Counted from the stretch's first letter, positions 25,660-38,158 are shown. The stretch: 64,000 nucleotides of DNA from Centrapalus pauciflorus (GCA_020465985.1 JAANYP010007002.1:124001-188000); one strand, 5' to 3'. A program made the numbers and translations. The notes: generated by a model from the sequence alone, not told the origin.

Positions 25660-27016
25660 TCTCAGATCTGTGGGCAACTCAAATAAGGGTTTTATAAAAT
25701 GGGAATCTGTTACTTTGATTCATGGGGCTTAAACATAGGTAACCGTAAAGGTTTATATTCTTGGAAATGGTGGTGGAAGTTCAAATCAGAATTCAATTCC
25801 TGCTGGGTTAGAAACTTAGAATTATAAAGAGTAGATACAGATCAGATGGTGTAATTAGAGAACAACAAGTCCAAGATATGGAGAAACAGTATTAGATCAG
25901 GCTGGGATATAGAGAGTTTAGATATAGACTTTGTGGGATCCTTCTGAAAATTAATAGGAAATGGTGAGAATATCTCAATTTGGGATGATATATGGTTGGG
26001 CAATTTCAGTTTGAAAGATAGGTTCCTAGAGCTTTTCTGTTAGATAAAAACAAGGACGTGAGAATATCTCATTTTGGGTTGATAAATGGTTGGGCGATTC
26101 CAATTTGAAAGATAGGTTCCTAGAGCTTTCGTGTTAGATAAAAACAAGGAGGTTTAAAATATCTCATTTTGGGTTGATAAATGGTTGGGCAATTTCAGTT
26201 TGAAAGATAGGTTCCTAGAGCTTTTGTGTTAGATAGAAACAAGAAGGTTATTCTAAGCAAGAGATTAGTATACGATCATGGATTCATGGTGACAAATTAT
26301 GGAAATGCGAATGGAGTAATACACCTAGAGGTCGGTCCCTGACCGAAGTAACTGCGGAATTCTCTTCAGGACATAGAAATCAGGAGTGACAGACTGACAG
26401 CAAGGTAAGGGTCTATGGTTTTTATACGTAGAGGGAACATTCTCGTTAAGATATTAAGGTTTCTAATCGTAAAAAATGCTAACCTCCGGTCTCGATTCAG
26501 TCGCAGGAACAAAATGGAACAATCTGATCCCAAAGAAAGGTGTGCGTTCTAGCATGGCGTTTACAAAGAGGGAGGCTCCCAGTTCGTGAATTTTTGGAGG
26601 AATAAGGAGTGGACCTGCACTCTACTCTCTGTCCTCGATGTGGATTGATGGTGGAATCTTTAGAACATTGCTTTGTATCCTGTTCGGTGAGTTCATATAT
26701 TTGGAAGATTATTTTTTGGTGGTGCGGAATTTCATTTCCGCAGATCACTTCGATTCCAGAAATAATTTTCCAAAAAGTCTCAGCATTTCTTTCATCCAAA
26801 CTAAAACATCTCTGGCAATCAGTACAATTGATCTCAGCTTACTTGATATGGGAGTATAGAAACAAATCACTGAAATCAGTGTATTTAGGCAAAGTCACAT
26901 CTAGCTTAGACTTACTCTTCGAAGTGCAGTTACATTCGTTTAGATGGATCTCACTTCATTCAAATAGATTCAAGTTGCAATGGAGTTCGTGGTGTTGTAA
27001 TCATCAAGGAGGTTAG
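25660..27016 (+). pseudogene. LINE (non-LTR retrotransposon) relic
   Basis: Scattered pieces in several frames match the C-terminal part of plant LINE polyproteins in the right order: a WKWWWKFKSE piece near 25770, a SIWDDIWLG...LKDRFLEL piece near 25975, and a zinc-binding zf-RVT piece at 26609-27016 (CPRCGLMVESLEHCFVSC, then WKIIFWWCGI). Stops and frameshifts are frequent. The reverse transcriptase core is absent, so this is a dead 5'-truncated fragment. Confidence 0.75.
25958..26245 (+). repeat. Triplicated ~90-bp segment inside the LINE relic
   Basis: The coding phrase for ISxWDDxWLGxxxLKDRFLEL occurs three times in a row, starting near 25970, 26062 and 26158. Each copy is followed by ctttt(c)tgttagata(a/g)aaacaag. 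The copies are over 90 percent alike by eye, so triplication followed the death of the element. Confidence 0.8.
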
Positions 27017-27721
27017 TAGGAGTTTTGATACAAATGATAAACAAATTAATTTGTTCATTCTAAGAATTCCAAGATTAAACACTACTAAAAGTTTGTTGAT
27101 TCCTCGTAATACCAAACAATTAGGCTTCAAAAACTAATAGAACTCAGAATTTAGGAAATGAAAAGTTTTTTCTTAATTGATAATCTGATAAGTTACAATG
27201 CTTCAACATAGTTTAAATAGATATGAGAAATTAAAAACGGGTCAAAAAAACTCAACGGGTCGACCCAGGAACCAAAAGAAAAACCCAAAAAACCACGAAA
27301 ATCCACTAAAATGCCCGTAACTTTCACTTCGGGTGGAATTTGGGCCAAACGGTTGGGCTTCAGCGGTTTGTCACTGCGTGGAGCTCGAGCCAATGAACGT
27401 CTGGACACCTGACGGGCCCCAAACGGAGACCCAAGTCAAAAGTTATGGTCTTTGCGTTTACCTTCTTTTGTTGCGCATTTTTTCTTGGCCCTCCAGAAAC
27501 AACATGGCCCGATCATCCACCATCGGACCCGCATCAAGTTTCTAAGGCGGTAGGAAAATTAAAGTCTTGTTTTTTTAATTCCTTTCCGTGTTTGTTTTTC
27601 GTTTTGCTCTGGTTTTTGCATACTTCGTTTGTAAATCTTCTATTTGATTTTAATATACATTTGCTTTAAAAAATTAAGGTTAGGTAACAAAAGCACATCC
27701 AAATACTTTCCCATGCACCAC
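27017..27721. other. Intergenic, unassigned
   Basis: No gene seen. 27290-27545 is GC-richer than its surroundings, with open stretches on both strands but no recognisable domain; it resembles a fragment of some retroelement but cannot be placed. Confidence 0.35.
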
Positions 27722-28004
27722 TAGACATGGCAATGGGGCGGGTTCGGGGTGGGGACCCCAATCCCCGTCCCCGTCCCCGACTTACGATCCCCGTCCCCAT
27801 CCCCGGCGGGGATTAAATTTCTCATCCCATCCCCGCCCCCGCCGGGGTTCGGGGATCCCCGTCGGGTTTTCGGGTAAATTCATAATTTGACATTTACGTG
27901 TCTTTCATATTAAAATTTTAAAATGTTAGAAACTAATAACCCAAAAGTGAAAAATATGACTAAGTAATAAGTACTTAAACTAACTAACTTTCTATTTTAC
28001 ATTT

Positions 28005-28099
<95 letters not shown>

Positions 28100-28198
28100 C
28101 AAGATCCATGGAAAACCATCTATGACTGGAGTACTGGAAAACCATGTTAAATATACATGTTCATTACAGTAATATGTTAAATTTAATGCACGACTAGA

Positions 28199-28247
<49 letters not shown>

Positions 28248-28649
28248 TCTGTTTCGTTAAAGTAACTTCAAAACTAGATGATAATGAATAAAATAAGTCA
28301 TAAGTATAAAGTAAACATATTAAAACTTTGATCAACTTCAAATCTAGAAAATTATGGTTCAAACTGAGATTGTTTTATAATTCTAGGGAAAGAATGAGAA
28401 GAAGAAAGCAAGCAGTGGAAAAAAAAAGGAATGAGCTTGGGTAACGAAAAGGCAAAATGCCAAAATTTTAATTAATTTATCGGGTTACGGGGATTACCCG
28501 CCCCGCCCCGTCCCCGCCCCGCACCCGACTTTTTTATATCGGGGATTCCCCGAACCCGCCCCCATCCCCGGTCAACTCGGGTTTTCCCCGGTCAAATCGG
28601 GACCGGATGTCGGATTCCCCACCGGGTTCGGATTTTTTTGCCATGCCTA
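27722..28649. mobile_element. hAT-type non-autonomous transposon with 8-bp TSD
   Basis: Ends TAGACATGGCAA and, in reverse, TAGGCATGGCAA. A perfect 8-bp duplication TGCACCAC lies at 27714-27721 and 28650-28657. Inside both ends are GC-rich arms (repeated ccccgtcccc and ggggat phrases) that can pair. The AT-rich middle contains two (TA)n tracts (about 28008-28096 and 28199-28245) around a 100-bp piece with ggaaaaccat phrases like the window's (TA)n MITEs. It is 928 bp with no transposase. Confidence 0.85.
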
Positions 28650-28657
28650 TGCACCAC

Positions 28658-29190
28658 ATTTATCAAAGGTAATTAATTATTCTAATTTTGTCAAGCGTGC
28701 TCATTTGAGACCCCATCTACTTCTTTTGACATGTGTGCATCTTGATTATTAAAATTTGAATTTTGATGCAAAAATTGGGTGAATTATAAACGGCAATTTC
28801 TTTATGCATCATACTCTAATTTCTCATAAACCACACGTCCACACTCTATAATTTTGACCTATAATTTGACTAAATTGTTGTTTATGATTGGGTGTATGAT
28901 ACATCTTTTTCATTGAGAGTGGTATAATAAATTGACCTAAAGATTAATTGTTGTAGAGCATGGTGGATGAAATAACATTCGTTGTAAACCCTTCACCATC
29001 ATGAGTTCATCACCACACCATCATGATCATCATCATTTGTTGTTAGGTAGCTACTTTATTCTTTCTTTTAATTGGGGGACAAGGAGTGATGTATTGAGAG
29101 ACGTGTGGCTAATGACCCTTATCTTCTACGTACATTACTTTATTATTTTAATATATTTATAAATTAATTGATATAATTATTGTGTTCTTT
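28658..29190. other. Intergenic, no gene seen
   Basis: AT-rich with no repeat or coding signal noted, apart from a short (cat/atc) run near 29015. Confidence 0.4.
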
Positions 29191-30905
29191 ATATTTTTTT
29201 TTTAACGACAAAAGAAAAATCAACTTAAAGCTATAACATTGACGTCACCTTAAGTTAGCATCCAAAGAAAATTTAATCAAACTAGCAAGATGCTAGAACG
29301 CATATTACAGTACAAGATTAAAAGAAAGAAGATGGACTAAAACACCACATTGACCACATCAAAAACTTACAATCCCTCCTAAACTTAAACCATATAAATA
29401 AATTGGCTTGAATCTCATCCTTGATTATAGACGCCGATACACTTTTATTCTTGAAAACCACGTTGTTTCTTGCCATCCAAATAAACCATAATAATCCACC
29501 TATAGCTGCTTGATAAAATTTTATTCTTGACTTCGACTTACCACCATCTAAGATCACACCACAAGCTTCATCTAGCGATTGATGATTGCAAGGTTCAACT
29601 TCAATCCAGTCCAGCAACCAATCAAATAGATTATGGCTAATTGGACAACCATAAAATAGATGATTTTCTGTCTCTGTTACTGAGCTGCAAAATGGACACA
29701 CTACCGATGATATCGTAACTCCTCTATCGGATAGATTCTTACGAGTTGGTAATCTCCGCAAAACTAGCTTCCACAAAAAGCAGTTGACTCTAGATAGCAA
29801 CCAATTATTCCAACCCCATCTGATACCATCAGCCCCACCCGAAAGACTATCGATGATGCTTCTAAGCGATTTCACTGAATAACAACTGGACTTTTCATCC
29901 ATCCATTTCCAGCCATCTTTTCCATTGCCCAGCACAATAGAGCATGACAAACTTTCAAGATCATTTATTTTATCCCTCAGCCTTTCGGCATCCTCAACAT
30001 TTGACCACTCCCAAGCTCTATGCCTTTGAATCAATCGCATCTATACTGTACAATCTTTCTTAGACTCTATGGTATAGAGTTATGGGAACATAAGTTTGAG
30101 AGGAGAATGACCCAACCGATGTCATCCCAGAACCATCACGAATTACTCGACTGAATAACGTATCAAGATTTACGTTGAGGGAAGTAAGAGAAGAACATGT
30201 TTTATAGATATTCAGCCACGTACCAACACACCTTGAGTTCGTTATTCTTCGAGAATCCGGCCCTTCAACTTTATGGACGACTTTTATTACCTTATGCCAC
30301 AACGCGTAGTCTTCGTTTTTGAATCGCCACCACCATTTGACTAACAAAGCCAGATTTGCAGCTTTTATAGACCCAATTCCAAGTCCACCTAACCTTTTTC
30401 GGAGCAACTGTTATATTCCAGTTGACCCAACATATCTTCATTTTCCCGGCTACCGAAGATCCCCAAATAAACTTCCTTCTAATTTTTTCAACATCTTCCA
30501 TTACCACTTGCGGGGCTTTGAAAAGAGACATGAAGTATAGCGGTAAACTTCCAAGAATTGATTTACATTTATTCACCCTTCCACCGAATGACATATTTTT
30601 GGCTTTCCAAGCAGATAACTTATCTTTAATTTTATCGACTACCACTTTCTAGCTTTCCGTGAGATTCATATCAGCACCAACAGGAAGACCGAGATAATTG
30701 AACGGGAGTTTAGTGTCTTCACATCTGGTTCGGGAAGCAAAAGATCGAACCTCCACCTCACTAACACCAACCCCAAAGACTTTGCTTTGTGATAATTAAC
30801 TCTAAGACCCGAAGCTAAATAAAAGCAGTTTAGGATTCTTTTCAGATTTAAAATATTCAACATGTCCCATTTCCAAATAAAAAGAACATCGTCCACAAAC
30901 ATTAA
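29190..30905 (-). pseudogene. 5'-truncated LINE relic
   Basis: Minus-strand pieces give the C-terminal half of a LINE reverse transcriptase polyprotein: FVDDVLF...GLRVNYHKAK (30666-30902), DKLSAWKAKNMSFGGRVNKC...FIWG (30292-30645), GGLGIGSIKAANLALLVKWW (30060-30407), and a 240-aa zf-RVT end (29318-30040) with the CPFC...ENHLFYGC zinc motif and FIWMARN. The frame breaks between pieces, e.g. near 30390 and 30055. The FVDD at the broken left edge corresponds to the catalytic FADD motif. A T-run at about 29194-29203 is the complement of a poly-A tail, marking the element's 3' end. Confidence 0.85.
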
Positions 30906-31155
30906 ATGAGAAAGTAACAGATGTCAATAGTGTCCATTGAAAAGGGTTTTAAATAACACAACAAACAAATACATCAAACGGTACTAATCTGCATTACAAA
31001 AAGCCAAAAACCAATTACAATGATTGGAAAAAAAAAAAAAAAAAACTAAAATTTCTGCATATCTCTAACATCAGCTACTAGATAAGTTGAGAAAAGAGAA
31101 GATATAGACAGATTTAACCTAGTTTTTTTGTAAATAACTAGTGAGATCTGGCTGG

Positions 31156-31581
31156 TTAAGAAGAGGAAGATGCCCCTTTGAAGACGAGGAAATTGAGTGT
31201 CTCCAGTGTGAAATAGATGAAAGTTCCTTTTGTATGAGTGAAGAAACATCCAAAATTTGATCCCACCACACATTGCCATCCATTTCCATATTTCTTGTCA
31301 AACTCCTGTCACCATTCATTCATATCCATATCATAAAATATCTCTATCTTTCTTCAAGATTCACCATACCCAGAAGAATATTCATAGTTTCATACATATA
31401 AAAAGATAGAAAAATGGGATTTTTGAGGGGTAAAAATTATACCCTTATCATGTGAGCAGCTATGGATTTCACCAATCATTTCCTTGCCACAAATTTTAAC
31501 AAAACCCTTCAAAAACTACCATCTTTCTACAAGATTCACAACATCATAGGCATATACATGCATGATACATACATACATACA

Positions 31582-31612
<31 letters not shown>

Positions 31613-31807
31613 GTATCTCTCACATAGTAGAGAGATGGATTTTTGAGGGGTAGAAAGATTGGTAGGTACCTTTTTTATGTGTGCAGCAATGGATTTGCAG
31701 TCAAGAACATCAAAGAGATCTAGAGCTTGAGAAGCATAAGCCATAGCTTGGATCTGCATCTTTATTGGCATGTCTGTGTCTTCTACAAGTGCTTTCCCTT
31801 CCAACAT
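31156..31807 (-). CDS. Dynein light chain, LC8 type
   Basis: Small dimeric hub protein of the LC8 family. Flowering plants lack dynein heavy chains, so it probably serves as a dimerising partner of other complexes. Exon 1 is 31807-31670 (46 codons, MLEGKALVEDTDMPIKM...SIAAHIKK). The intron runs from 31669 to 31306. Exon 2 is 31305-31156 (EFDKKYGNGWQCVVGSNFGC...FKGASSSS, stop). The total is 95 aa, typical for plant LC8. The signature GWQCVVGSNFGCFFTHTKGTFIYF is intact. The Met at 31807 matches the family start; an open stretch upstream to 31861 is probably leader. The intron contains an (ACAT)n repeat at about 31565-31612 and a partial copy of the exon 1 end. The gene is divergent from the CC-like gene 13 kb to the right and is too fragmented by its intron to show as one long frame. 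Confidence 0.93.
31413..31470 (-). repeat. Partial duplicate of the dynein light chain exon 1 end
   Basis: Within the intron, the minus strand again reads aaatccat(a)gctgc(t)cacat and then a ggtat donor-like site and a cccctcaaaaatcc phrase, matching the true exon 1/intron border at 31634-31694. Translated it gives KSIAAHMIRV and a stop, so it is a decayed copy of about 58 bp. Confidence 0.65.
31565..31612. repeat. (ACAT)n microsatellite
   Basis: Twelve or so tetranucleotide repeats in the dynein light chain intron. Confidence 0.9.
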
Positions 31808-31892
31808 CCTTTTACCCACAAACTGGAAGGTTTTAAGGGATATAAAAATAAAAAAAAGCACCCAGTGCAGTGAGGACTGAGGAGGTGGTGGG

Positions 31893-31908
31893 TATATATA
31901 TTATATAT
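31893..31908 (-). promoter_or_regulatory. Possible TATA element of the dynein light chain gene
   Basis: An AT run (tatatatattatatat) 86-101 bases upstream of the start codon is placed to act as a TATA box. The window is full of AT runs, so position is the only argument. Confidence 0.3.
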
Positions 31909-32335
31909 GTGAGGCAAAAGAAGAAAGGAAATGGGGAAAATTGGATTTATGAATGCAGAAGAGAAGACAGAGGCAGCTGAGCAAAGTAATGAGTAATGAC
32001 TAAATTTGATAGTCATCCTATCCAACTTTCTTTTCTTCCAACAAATCTCAAAAATGGTGACGTAATTTTCGGCTGTCTTTATTCAGAATTTTGGGATATC
32101 CATTTCACGAATTTACAGTGACAAAAAGCAAATCGATCCCCTTGCTTATACATTTGTTTTAATTCTGGGAGAATTGCTTAAAATAACAAGCAACTTTTCC
32201 ATTTTTCCATATTATAGTAATCTCGCAAATTTTGTATCAAATAAATGAACCAACTCTTTGTTCATTCCTGATTATAGCATTTAACCAGTAAACAACAAAA
32301 GTTAACCGGTAAAAAAAGGTTATGTATAAGGTTTA

Positions 32336-32651
32336 GGGGGCGTTTGGTTCGCAGATTTTTTTATCTAGGATTTGCATTTTGTCAAAGGATTTGCATTATG
32401 CAGTATTTGCATTTGTCAGGATTTTGTCAAAGAATTTGAATTATCTTATAGAAAAAATTTGTTAATCTAAAAAATGCAAGGTAACTGGGATTTAAAATCC
32501 TAGGGGGGAGGCTGGGATTTTAAATAACAAAGAATGGAAGGATTTAAGAAATCCTGGGATTTTAAATCCTTACTGAAATCTGCGAACCAAACACAGGATT
32601 TTAAATGCAAATCCCATGAAATCCCAGGAAATCCGCGAACCAAACGCCCCC
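32336..32651. mobile_element. Tourist-like (PIF/Harbinger) MITE
   Basis: Ends GGGGGCGTTTGGTTCGC on both strands, with TTA target duplications at 32333-32335 and 32652-32654. It is 316 bp and internally palindromic around phrases such as ggatttgcat/atgcaaatcc and gggattttaaatcc. The TTA duplication and the G-rich TIR point to PIF/Harbinger. Confidence 0.85.
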
Positions 32652-32654
32652 TTA

Positions 32655-33481
32655 TTGTTTAAAATAACAACCTACTTTTTATTTTTATTTTTTCTTATTA
32701 TGACAATGAGTTTTATTTTTCACCATTTAATATATTGTTTGAAAAAAACAACCTACTTGTTGTTTACCGTTTAAATGCTATAATCGGAAGTAAACCAAAA
32801 GTTGGTTCCATTATTTTGGAGAAAATTTACGAGATTGCTATAATAAGAAAAAAAAAAAGAAAAGAGAAAAGTTGCTTGCTATTTTGAGCAATTCCCCCTT
32901 TAATTTAATATATGAATATACTTACTTAAAAAATCATATGTATATGGTTTGATTTAAAAAATATTTACGAAAAACTATATAAAATTTAAAGAATTAGAAT
33001 TTAGAGTAAATTAAAATTGGTCCATATGGTTTACTCAAAATTACGGAATTGATTCATTAACTTCTAAAGTTGTTTAGACAGTCTCTTAAAAGTTTGAATA
33101 TTAATTTTTAATTTGAAGTTTATATAGTTGTATGAAAATAAATTATTAAAGTTATCACTGGTAACTCGTTATAATATAACCAAACAAAAAGCAGTCTAAA
33201 ATTCCACATTGAATCCTTCTACACGCTTTCAATGAGTATTTTCTAGAATAGGGGTCTAACCAAATCCACATTATTATTATTATTATTTTTGTAAGTATTA
33301 ACCACAAACAAATAACAATCCGAAGTTTTACCTGGACCTGAGAGTCGATAGTAAAGAGCGAGAGTCGACAGCCAAGAGTGGCAGCAACGCCAATAGGGTT
33401 GGATAGTAGAAGCCACTCTTAGCTATTGATTTTTAAAAAGGGAGACTGATTTCAAATTGGAAGTTGGGTTAGGGGGATTAT
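32655..33481. other. Intergenic, no gene seen
   Basis: AT-rich. 32660-32900 contains two inverted phrases (aacaacctacttt, aaaagttgcttgctatttt) suggestive of another decayed fold-back around the Tourist-like MITE. Confidence 0.35.
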
Positions 33482-33484
33482 TTA

Positions 33485-33822
33485 GGCTGCGTTTAGTTGA
33501 CGAAAACAAGCCGGTTTTCTGTTTTTGTTTTCAACGAAAACAGGGCTTAATTGAAAACATGTTTAGTTTGACATTATTCTATTTTTTTTTTTTTTTTTGT
33601 CATTTTCTAAATGTTTTCATTTTCTAAATTTATAATAGAAATTGGAAAATGCATTAAAGGAGTTTTCAACCATTTTTCTAATTTTCAAAAGTGAAAACAA
33701 GGGACGTGGTGAACAGATTTTCAAAATTTTCTCCTAATTTTCTAGAAATGTAATAATGAAAACAGATTCTGGAAAAGTGAAAGTGAAAACAAATATCAAT
33801 TTTCCATCAACTAAACACACCC
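33485..33822. mobile_element. Tourist-like MITE, second family
   Basis: Left end GGCTGCGTTTAGTTGA; the right end in reverse is GGGTGTGTTTAGTTGATG. TTA duplications lie at 33482-33484 and 33823-33825. It is 338 bp, with inverted aaaac-rich arms. Confidence 0.75.
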
Positions 33823-33893
33823 TTAGCTTTTGTCCATTTACCATATAATTATAAGTTGAACCTAGATTTATTATATACAATTGCTTTTTTTAA

Positions 33894-34205
33894 AGGGTTT
33901 ATTATGAAAAAAAAACCAACATTTTTCATGTTTTTTGCGTTTTCGTCCATCTATGTTTTTTTTCCCATAAAAGTACTCAAGTTATACTTAAGTTTTTGGT
34001 TTAGTGAAATTTGGACATTGGAACCCGGTTTTTCAGTTTTTTAAAACCCGGTTCACAAATTATAACTGGGGTCTAATGTCCAAATTTCACTAAACAAAAA
34101 ATAATAATAATAACTTGAGGTTTTTTTATGGAAAAAAATAACATGAAGGGACGAAAACGCAAAAAAAAACGTAAAAATATGTTGATTTTTTTCATAATAA
34201 ACCCT
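33894..34205. mobile_element. Fold-back element with ~150-bp arms
   Basis: The left arm begins agggtttattatgaaaaaaa and the right arm returns ttcataataaaccct. Inverted similarity runs almost to the centre near 34045, through the aaatttgg(a)cat and aacccgg phrases. A single diverged arm of the same family is at about 2020-2192. Confidence 0.7.
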
Positions 34206-34394
34206 TTTTTAAATTACTAAATTAACTGCTAATATTAAAATACATTTGGTAGATAAATATTAATATATCATTATATTATTAATAAATCGTTAATAATAGA
34301 AAATATTAAATATAATTAACCATGAATAAAACCAAGTAGTTTCATTAAAAACCAAACTGTATAAACTAAGGTCAGTTTGGTTCATGATTTTTTT

Positions 34395-34427
<33 letters not shown>

Positions 34428-34661
34428 ATTTGATCAAATGATTTGTATTGTTTGGTATTATCATTTGCATTTCAATCAATGTTGGGTTGGTGTTAAGCAT
34501 ACTGGATTTGTGGCTAGGATTTCCACGCATGCTCAGCTCCAAGCATTTCTTCCTGCGTAGCCAGTTAGCCACAACACAACTCACTTACTTGGCTCGTTTT
34601 CATCTCCAAGGTGGGATTGTTGAAATGCAAAAGGAAATGCTGGATTTTCATGTTGAAAAAT
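34206..34661. other. Intergenic with a split MITE-like end
   Basis: A poly-T tract lies at about 34386-34425. A ggtcagtttggttcatg phrase near 34372 may pair with cacgaaccaaac near 35100, so an older MITE may be split here by the element at 34662-35064. Confidence 0.35.
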
Positions 34662-35064
34662 AGGGTTAATATTGAAAAAACCCTACGAACTTTCATGAAC
34701 TTATCGATTAAGCCAGTGTACTTTTTTTCCAAGTGTTTAAGTCCCTAGACAATTTTTGTCTTATTCAAAACTATATATTTGACATGTTAGCAGGTCACTA
34801 ACCGGTAAACGGTACAGTGACCTAAACAACAAATAAGAAAGTCCAGTGACTTAATCGTAAAAACTAGAAAAGAAAGTTGGTTTTTTCAATAATAAACTAT
34901 TCTAGTAACTAATTGTTTTACCTGTTAAGCAGGTAGCAGGTTAAAAATACATAGTTTTGAATAAGACAAACTTTGTTTAGTGACTTAAATACTTGGGAAA
35001 AAAGTTCAATGACTTAATCGACAATTGCATGAAAGTCCGTGAGGTTTTTTCAATATTAACCCTA
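34662..35064. mobile_element. TIR element TAGGGTTAATATTG...
   Basis: Ends TAGGGTTAATATTGAAAAAA on both strands, with the inverted match extending through the catgaa(a/c)tt and cttaatcg phrases. It is 403 bp. The flanks are A-runs on both sides, so a duplication length cannot be read. Confidence 0.7.
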
Positions 35065-35708
35065 AAAAATAATGGGATTCTTGAAATCCCTACTTAAATC
35101 CACGAACCAAACAAAAAGATATAAGAATGTAGATCTCAAAAAATCCCAAATAATCTTACACCACTACACCAACATCTATAAAGGGAAGAAAAAAAATCCT
35201 CCTAGTGAGGGATATAGATTTGGAGGAGTCAGCACACAATATTATTTCTTCATATGTTGTGCTACTACGAGTAAGGTTTACACAATCTGATTGAAGCCAG
35301 GATAAAAAAAATATTACTTTTTCATGTTCATAATTGAAATGTCTTGGAAAAAAAATCTATTGCAAAATTTCAAAAGAACCAAATGCCTTAAAATTAGACT
35401 AATTCTCAATGAATCTCTTGATTTTCATTATTTGAGGGTGTGGTGTTTTTTTTTTTTTCATTCCCTCAAGGAATGGAATGGAATGGAATTTTAATAATTT
35501 TAAAGTTTTTTATTAAATTTCATTTAATTCCTTTTATTCTTATTTACCAAACAACGTATAGTAATAACTAATTTCATTTCAATGATATAAACAAACATGA
35601 CAATGATCTGTAATGATTCATTTTTGTCTCGTGTATATTTATTTTGAGACAGAAAGGGTATTTAGTTTGATTTTTACACAAAAACTAGACATACATGCTA
35701 ACTACTAA

Positions 35709-36073
35709 GGGTGCGTTTAGTTCCCGAAAATTTTCAAAATTTCCATCTCACTTTTCAACAAAAATGAAAACTTGTTTACATAACAACATTTTCATAAATT
35801 TTTCACTTTTTAAAATACCACTTTTCATATTCTCTCTCTTACTTTTCTACTACCTACCCTATTTCTTTACAAAACTTTCTTTCTCTCTCTTACTTTTCCA
35901 TCATCTATCCTATTTTTTTTATTTTATAATCACCCATCTTATTTTTCTCAAAACTAAAACTTCATCATCTAAACAAATTTTCACTTTTCATAGAAACCCT
36001 TGTGTTTTTCTAAAAACTATAACTTGAAAACTGAAGTTGAAAAATTACTAGTTTTCGTTAACTAAACGCAACC
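35709..36073. mobile_element. Tourist-like MITE with TAA duplication
   Basis: Left end GGGTGCGTTTAGTT; the right end in reverse is GGTTGCGTTTAGTTAACG. TAA duplications lie at 35706-35708 and 36074-36076. It is 365 bp. Related in TIR to the element at 33485-33822. Confidence 0.75.
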
Positions 36074-36076
36074 TAA

Positions 36077-38158
36077 GATTGCAGATAAATTATTGATTTT
36101 AACAAACTTACTGGGCCCAAAGTTGACCAAGACACCGTCGCATTTGGGTCTACACCTCATACGGGCCTTGCAGCAAGTTGCAATGATGAAACATTTAAAG
36201 AGCCGGATGACCCTTTTCAAATAATTAAATCTTGGGCTTTAGTATCGGTATGGGCCCATATGTTCTACCCACATCTTCAATTAGCACAAAGCAACCACCA
36301 GATAATCTGCATTATAAAAAAAATAAATTTCAAATATGGATTCTAATATTATTTTAATAAAAATCTGAATCGTCACATGGAATGATGGTAATTGCTATAA
36401 GTATGCTAAATTTCTTTGTAATGTTTATAACTTAAGCACTAGACTTTTTTTATTCAAATATTAGGTTTAAATTTTCGTTTCAAGAAATAAAAGAATTTAA
36501 AGACAAGAACGGTCGCTAACATCTCATCGTTATTGGCGACTTATGATACAATTATCAAACTAATGAATATAAATAATAGCCGTGTCATGTTATTCGGTTT
36601 ATTTATTTTTTGAGGAGTCTAAATGGACCCCCAATGATCTCAATGGACCTTCTATTTTTTTTAAACATAATCATTACACAATGATTTTATGTTTTTCTAA
36701 TGATGCATTACTTTTTTAATGATTCATACTATTTTTAAACATAATTATTATGTAATGGGTGTTCAAAAAGTAGGTCCCTATTTTTTTAAAACTTAGGACG
36801 CCAAATACCTAAAAGGCTACAGTTACTCTCGTGCTTCAACCATCCTGCATTAAGCAATTCTTGTGCCTATATTACTGAATTTGATACACAAATACTATAT
36901 GTGGTTAATATATTAATTTAATGCTAAAATAATCAATAAGTATGGTACTCCCAAATATTACTTAATGATAAAATAATCATTGATATTATAATTGGTTTTC
37001 ATCATTTTTATAGAAGTATAACATTTGTTTACATTGATCGGCTCATTTTTCAGAGACGTTAATGTACCTGATTGATGTTATTTTGTATATGAAGTTACAG
37101 AATACACATACACTTAATGGGTTGTTGGATTATTGGATGCACTGTACGAATGCATCAGAACTAAAAATGAGCTAAAATGGATCCTATACAAAGTTACCAT
37201 TGATGAGTTTCTGTCTACATGACCGGAGTCACTGGAATGAAGTACAAAGCAAAACATACGAATTTGGAGTGAATCTGAGCTCCTTTAAAGAAGTGGGTGC
37301 ACACCAATTACATTCCAAACCAGTACCAAAGTAGATCGTGCGTAGAGAAGAGCGTAGCATAAGTGTACAGTGAGGCGCGGTGGGCCTACGTCCCGGTCTG
37401 CGCAAGTGACGATAAAATGCGTTTTTTATGCTTTTTGGGTGGTTATCTGGAGCATATGCTCATTGGGTTGAACTTGATCTTTAAATAGACCGTTCCCGGA
37501 TAAATTTTGATAGATCTTTAAATAGACAGTCCCATCTAGTTTGTGGGAAGATGTAGAGGCTACAAGACCCGATGATGAAAGTTAGGGTTTGACTTCATCT
37601 CCGTTCTGCCGCTTCCAGCCATCAATTCAATAATTTGGAGGCACGTTCCTAACAAGTCCAAGCCTATATAGGAGTTGATTGATGATTCACTCGATTATCG
37701 CTCATGAGTTTATTCGCTAGTTAAGTATTTATATTTCGTTTAGTTTAACGTTGTAACAAATGATACACTTATTTGAGTTTTCTGTTTGATTATGCATATG
37801 AATGTTATCATTCCTTTTTATTCTATTTAATCTTTATCATAAAACGCGTCATAGTTACATCCCGTGCCGAACTCACATAGTTAGGGGTTAAAAACAGACG
37901 GTCAATGTGACATGATTCGTGCCCAAGACACAATTACGATAGATGTGATTGTCATAACTATATCTTTGTAGTTAGGTTACAAAGATAACTAAACTATTGT
38001 ATGATTAATTAATCTATTGGTACATACTCTATACATCCAAACCCTAATGCTGAAGTTGTTGGTGTTCTTATTTGTTTTTACATTGTTTTTAGTTTATTAA
38101 TGCTCCAATCTTTGCTTTAAATGATTTTCATAATTTACATGCTTTCAATAATTTAGTT
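36077..38158. other. Intergenic, no gene seen
   Basis: Two kilobases without a convincing frame or intact repeat. 37300-37640 is richer in GC, with a doubled phrase gatctttaaatagac (about 37470 and 37510), and could be part of an old LTR element, but no termini were found. Confidence 0.35.

Noticed and set aside
30319..30652. Plus-strand open frames over the LINE
   Set aside because: They are antisense shadows of the minus-strand reverse transcriptase pieces.
31565..31612. CRISPR-like or regulatory array
   Set aside because: A plain ACAT tetranucleotide microsatellite in a plant intron.
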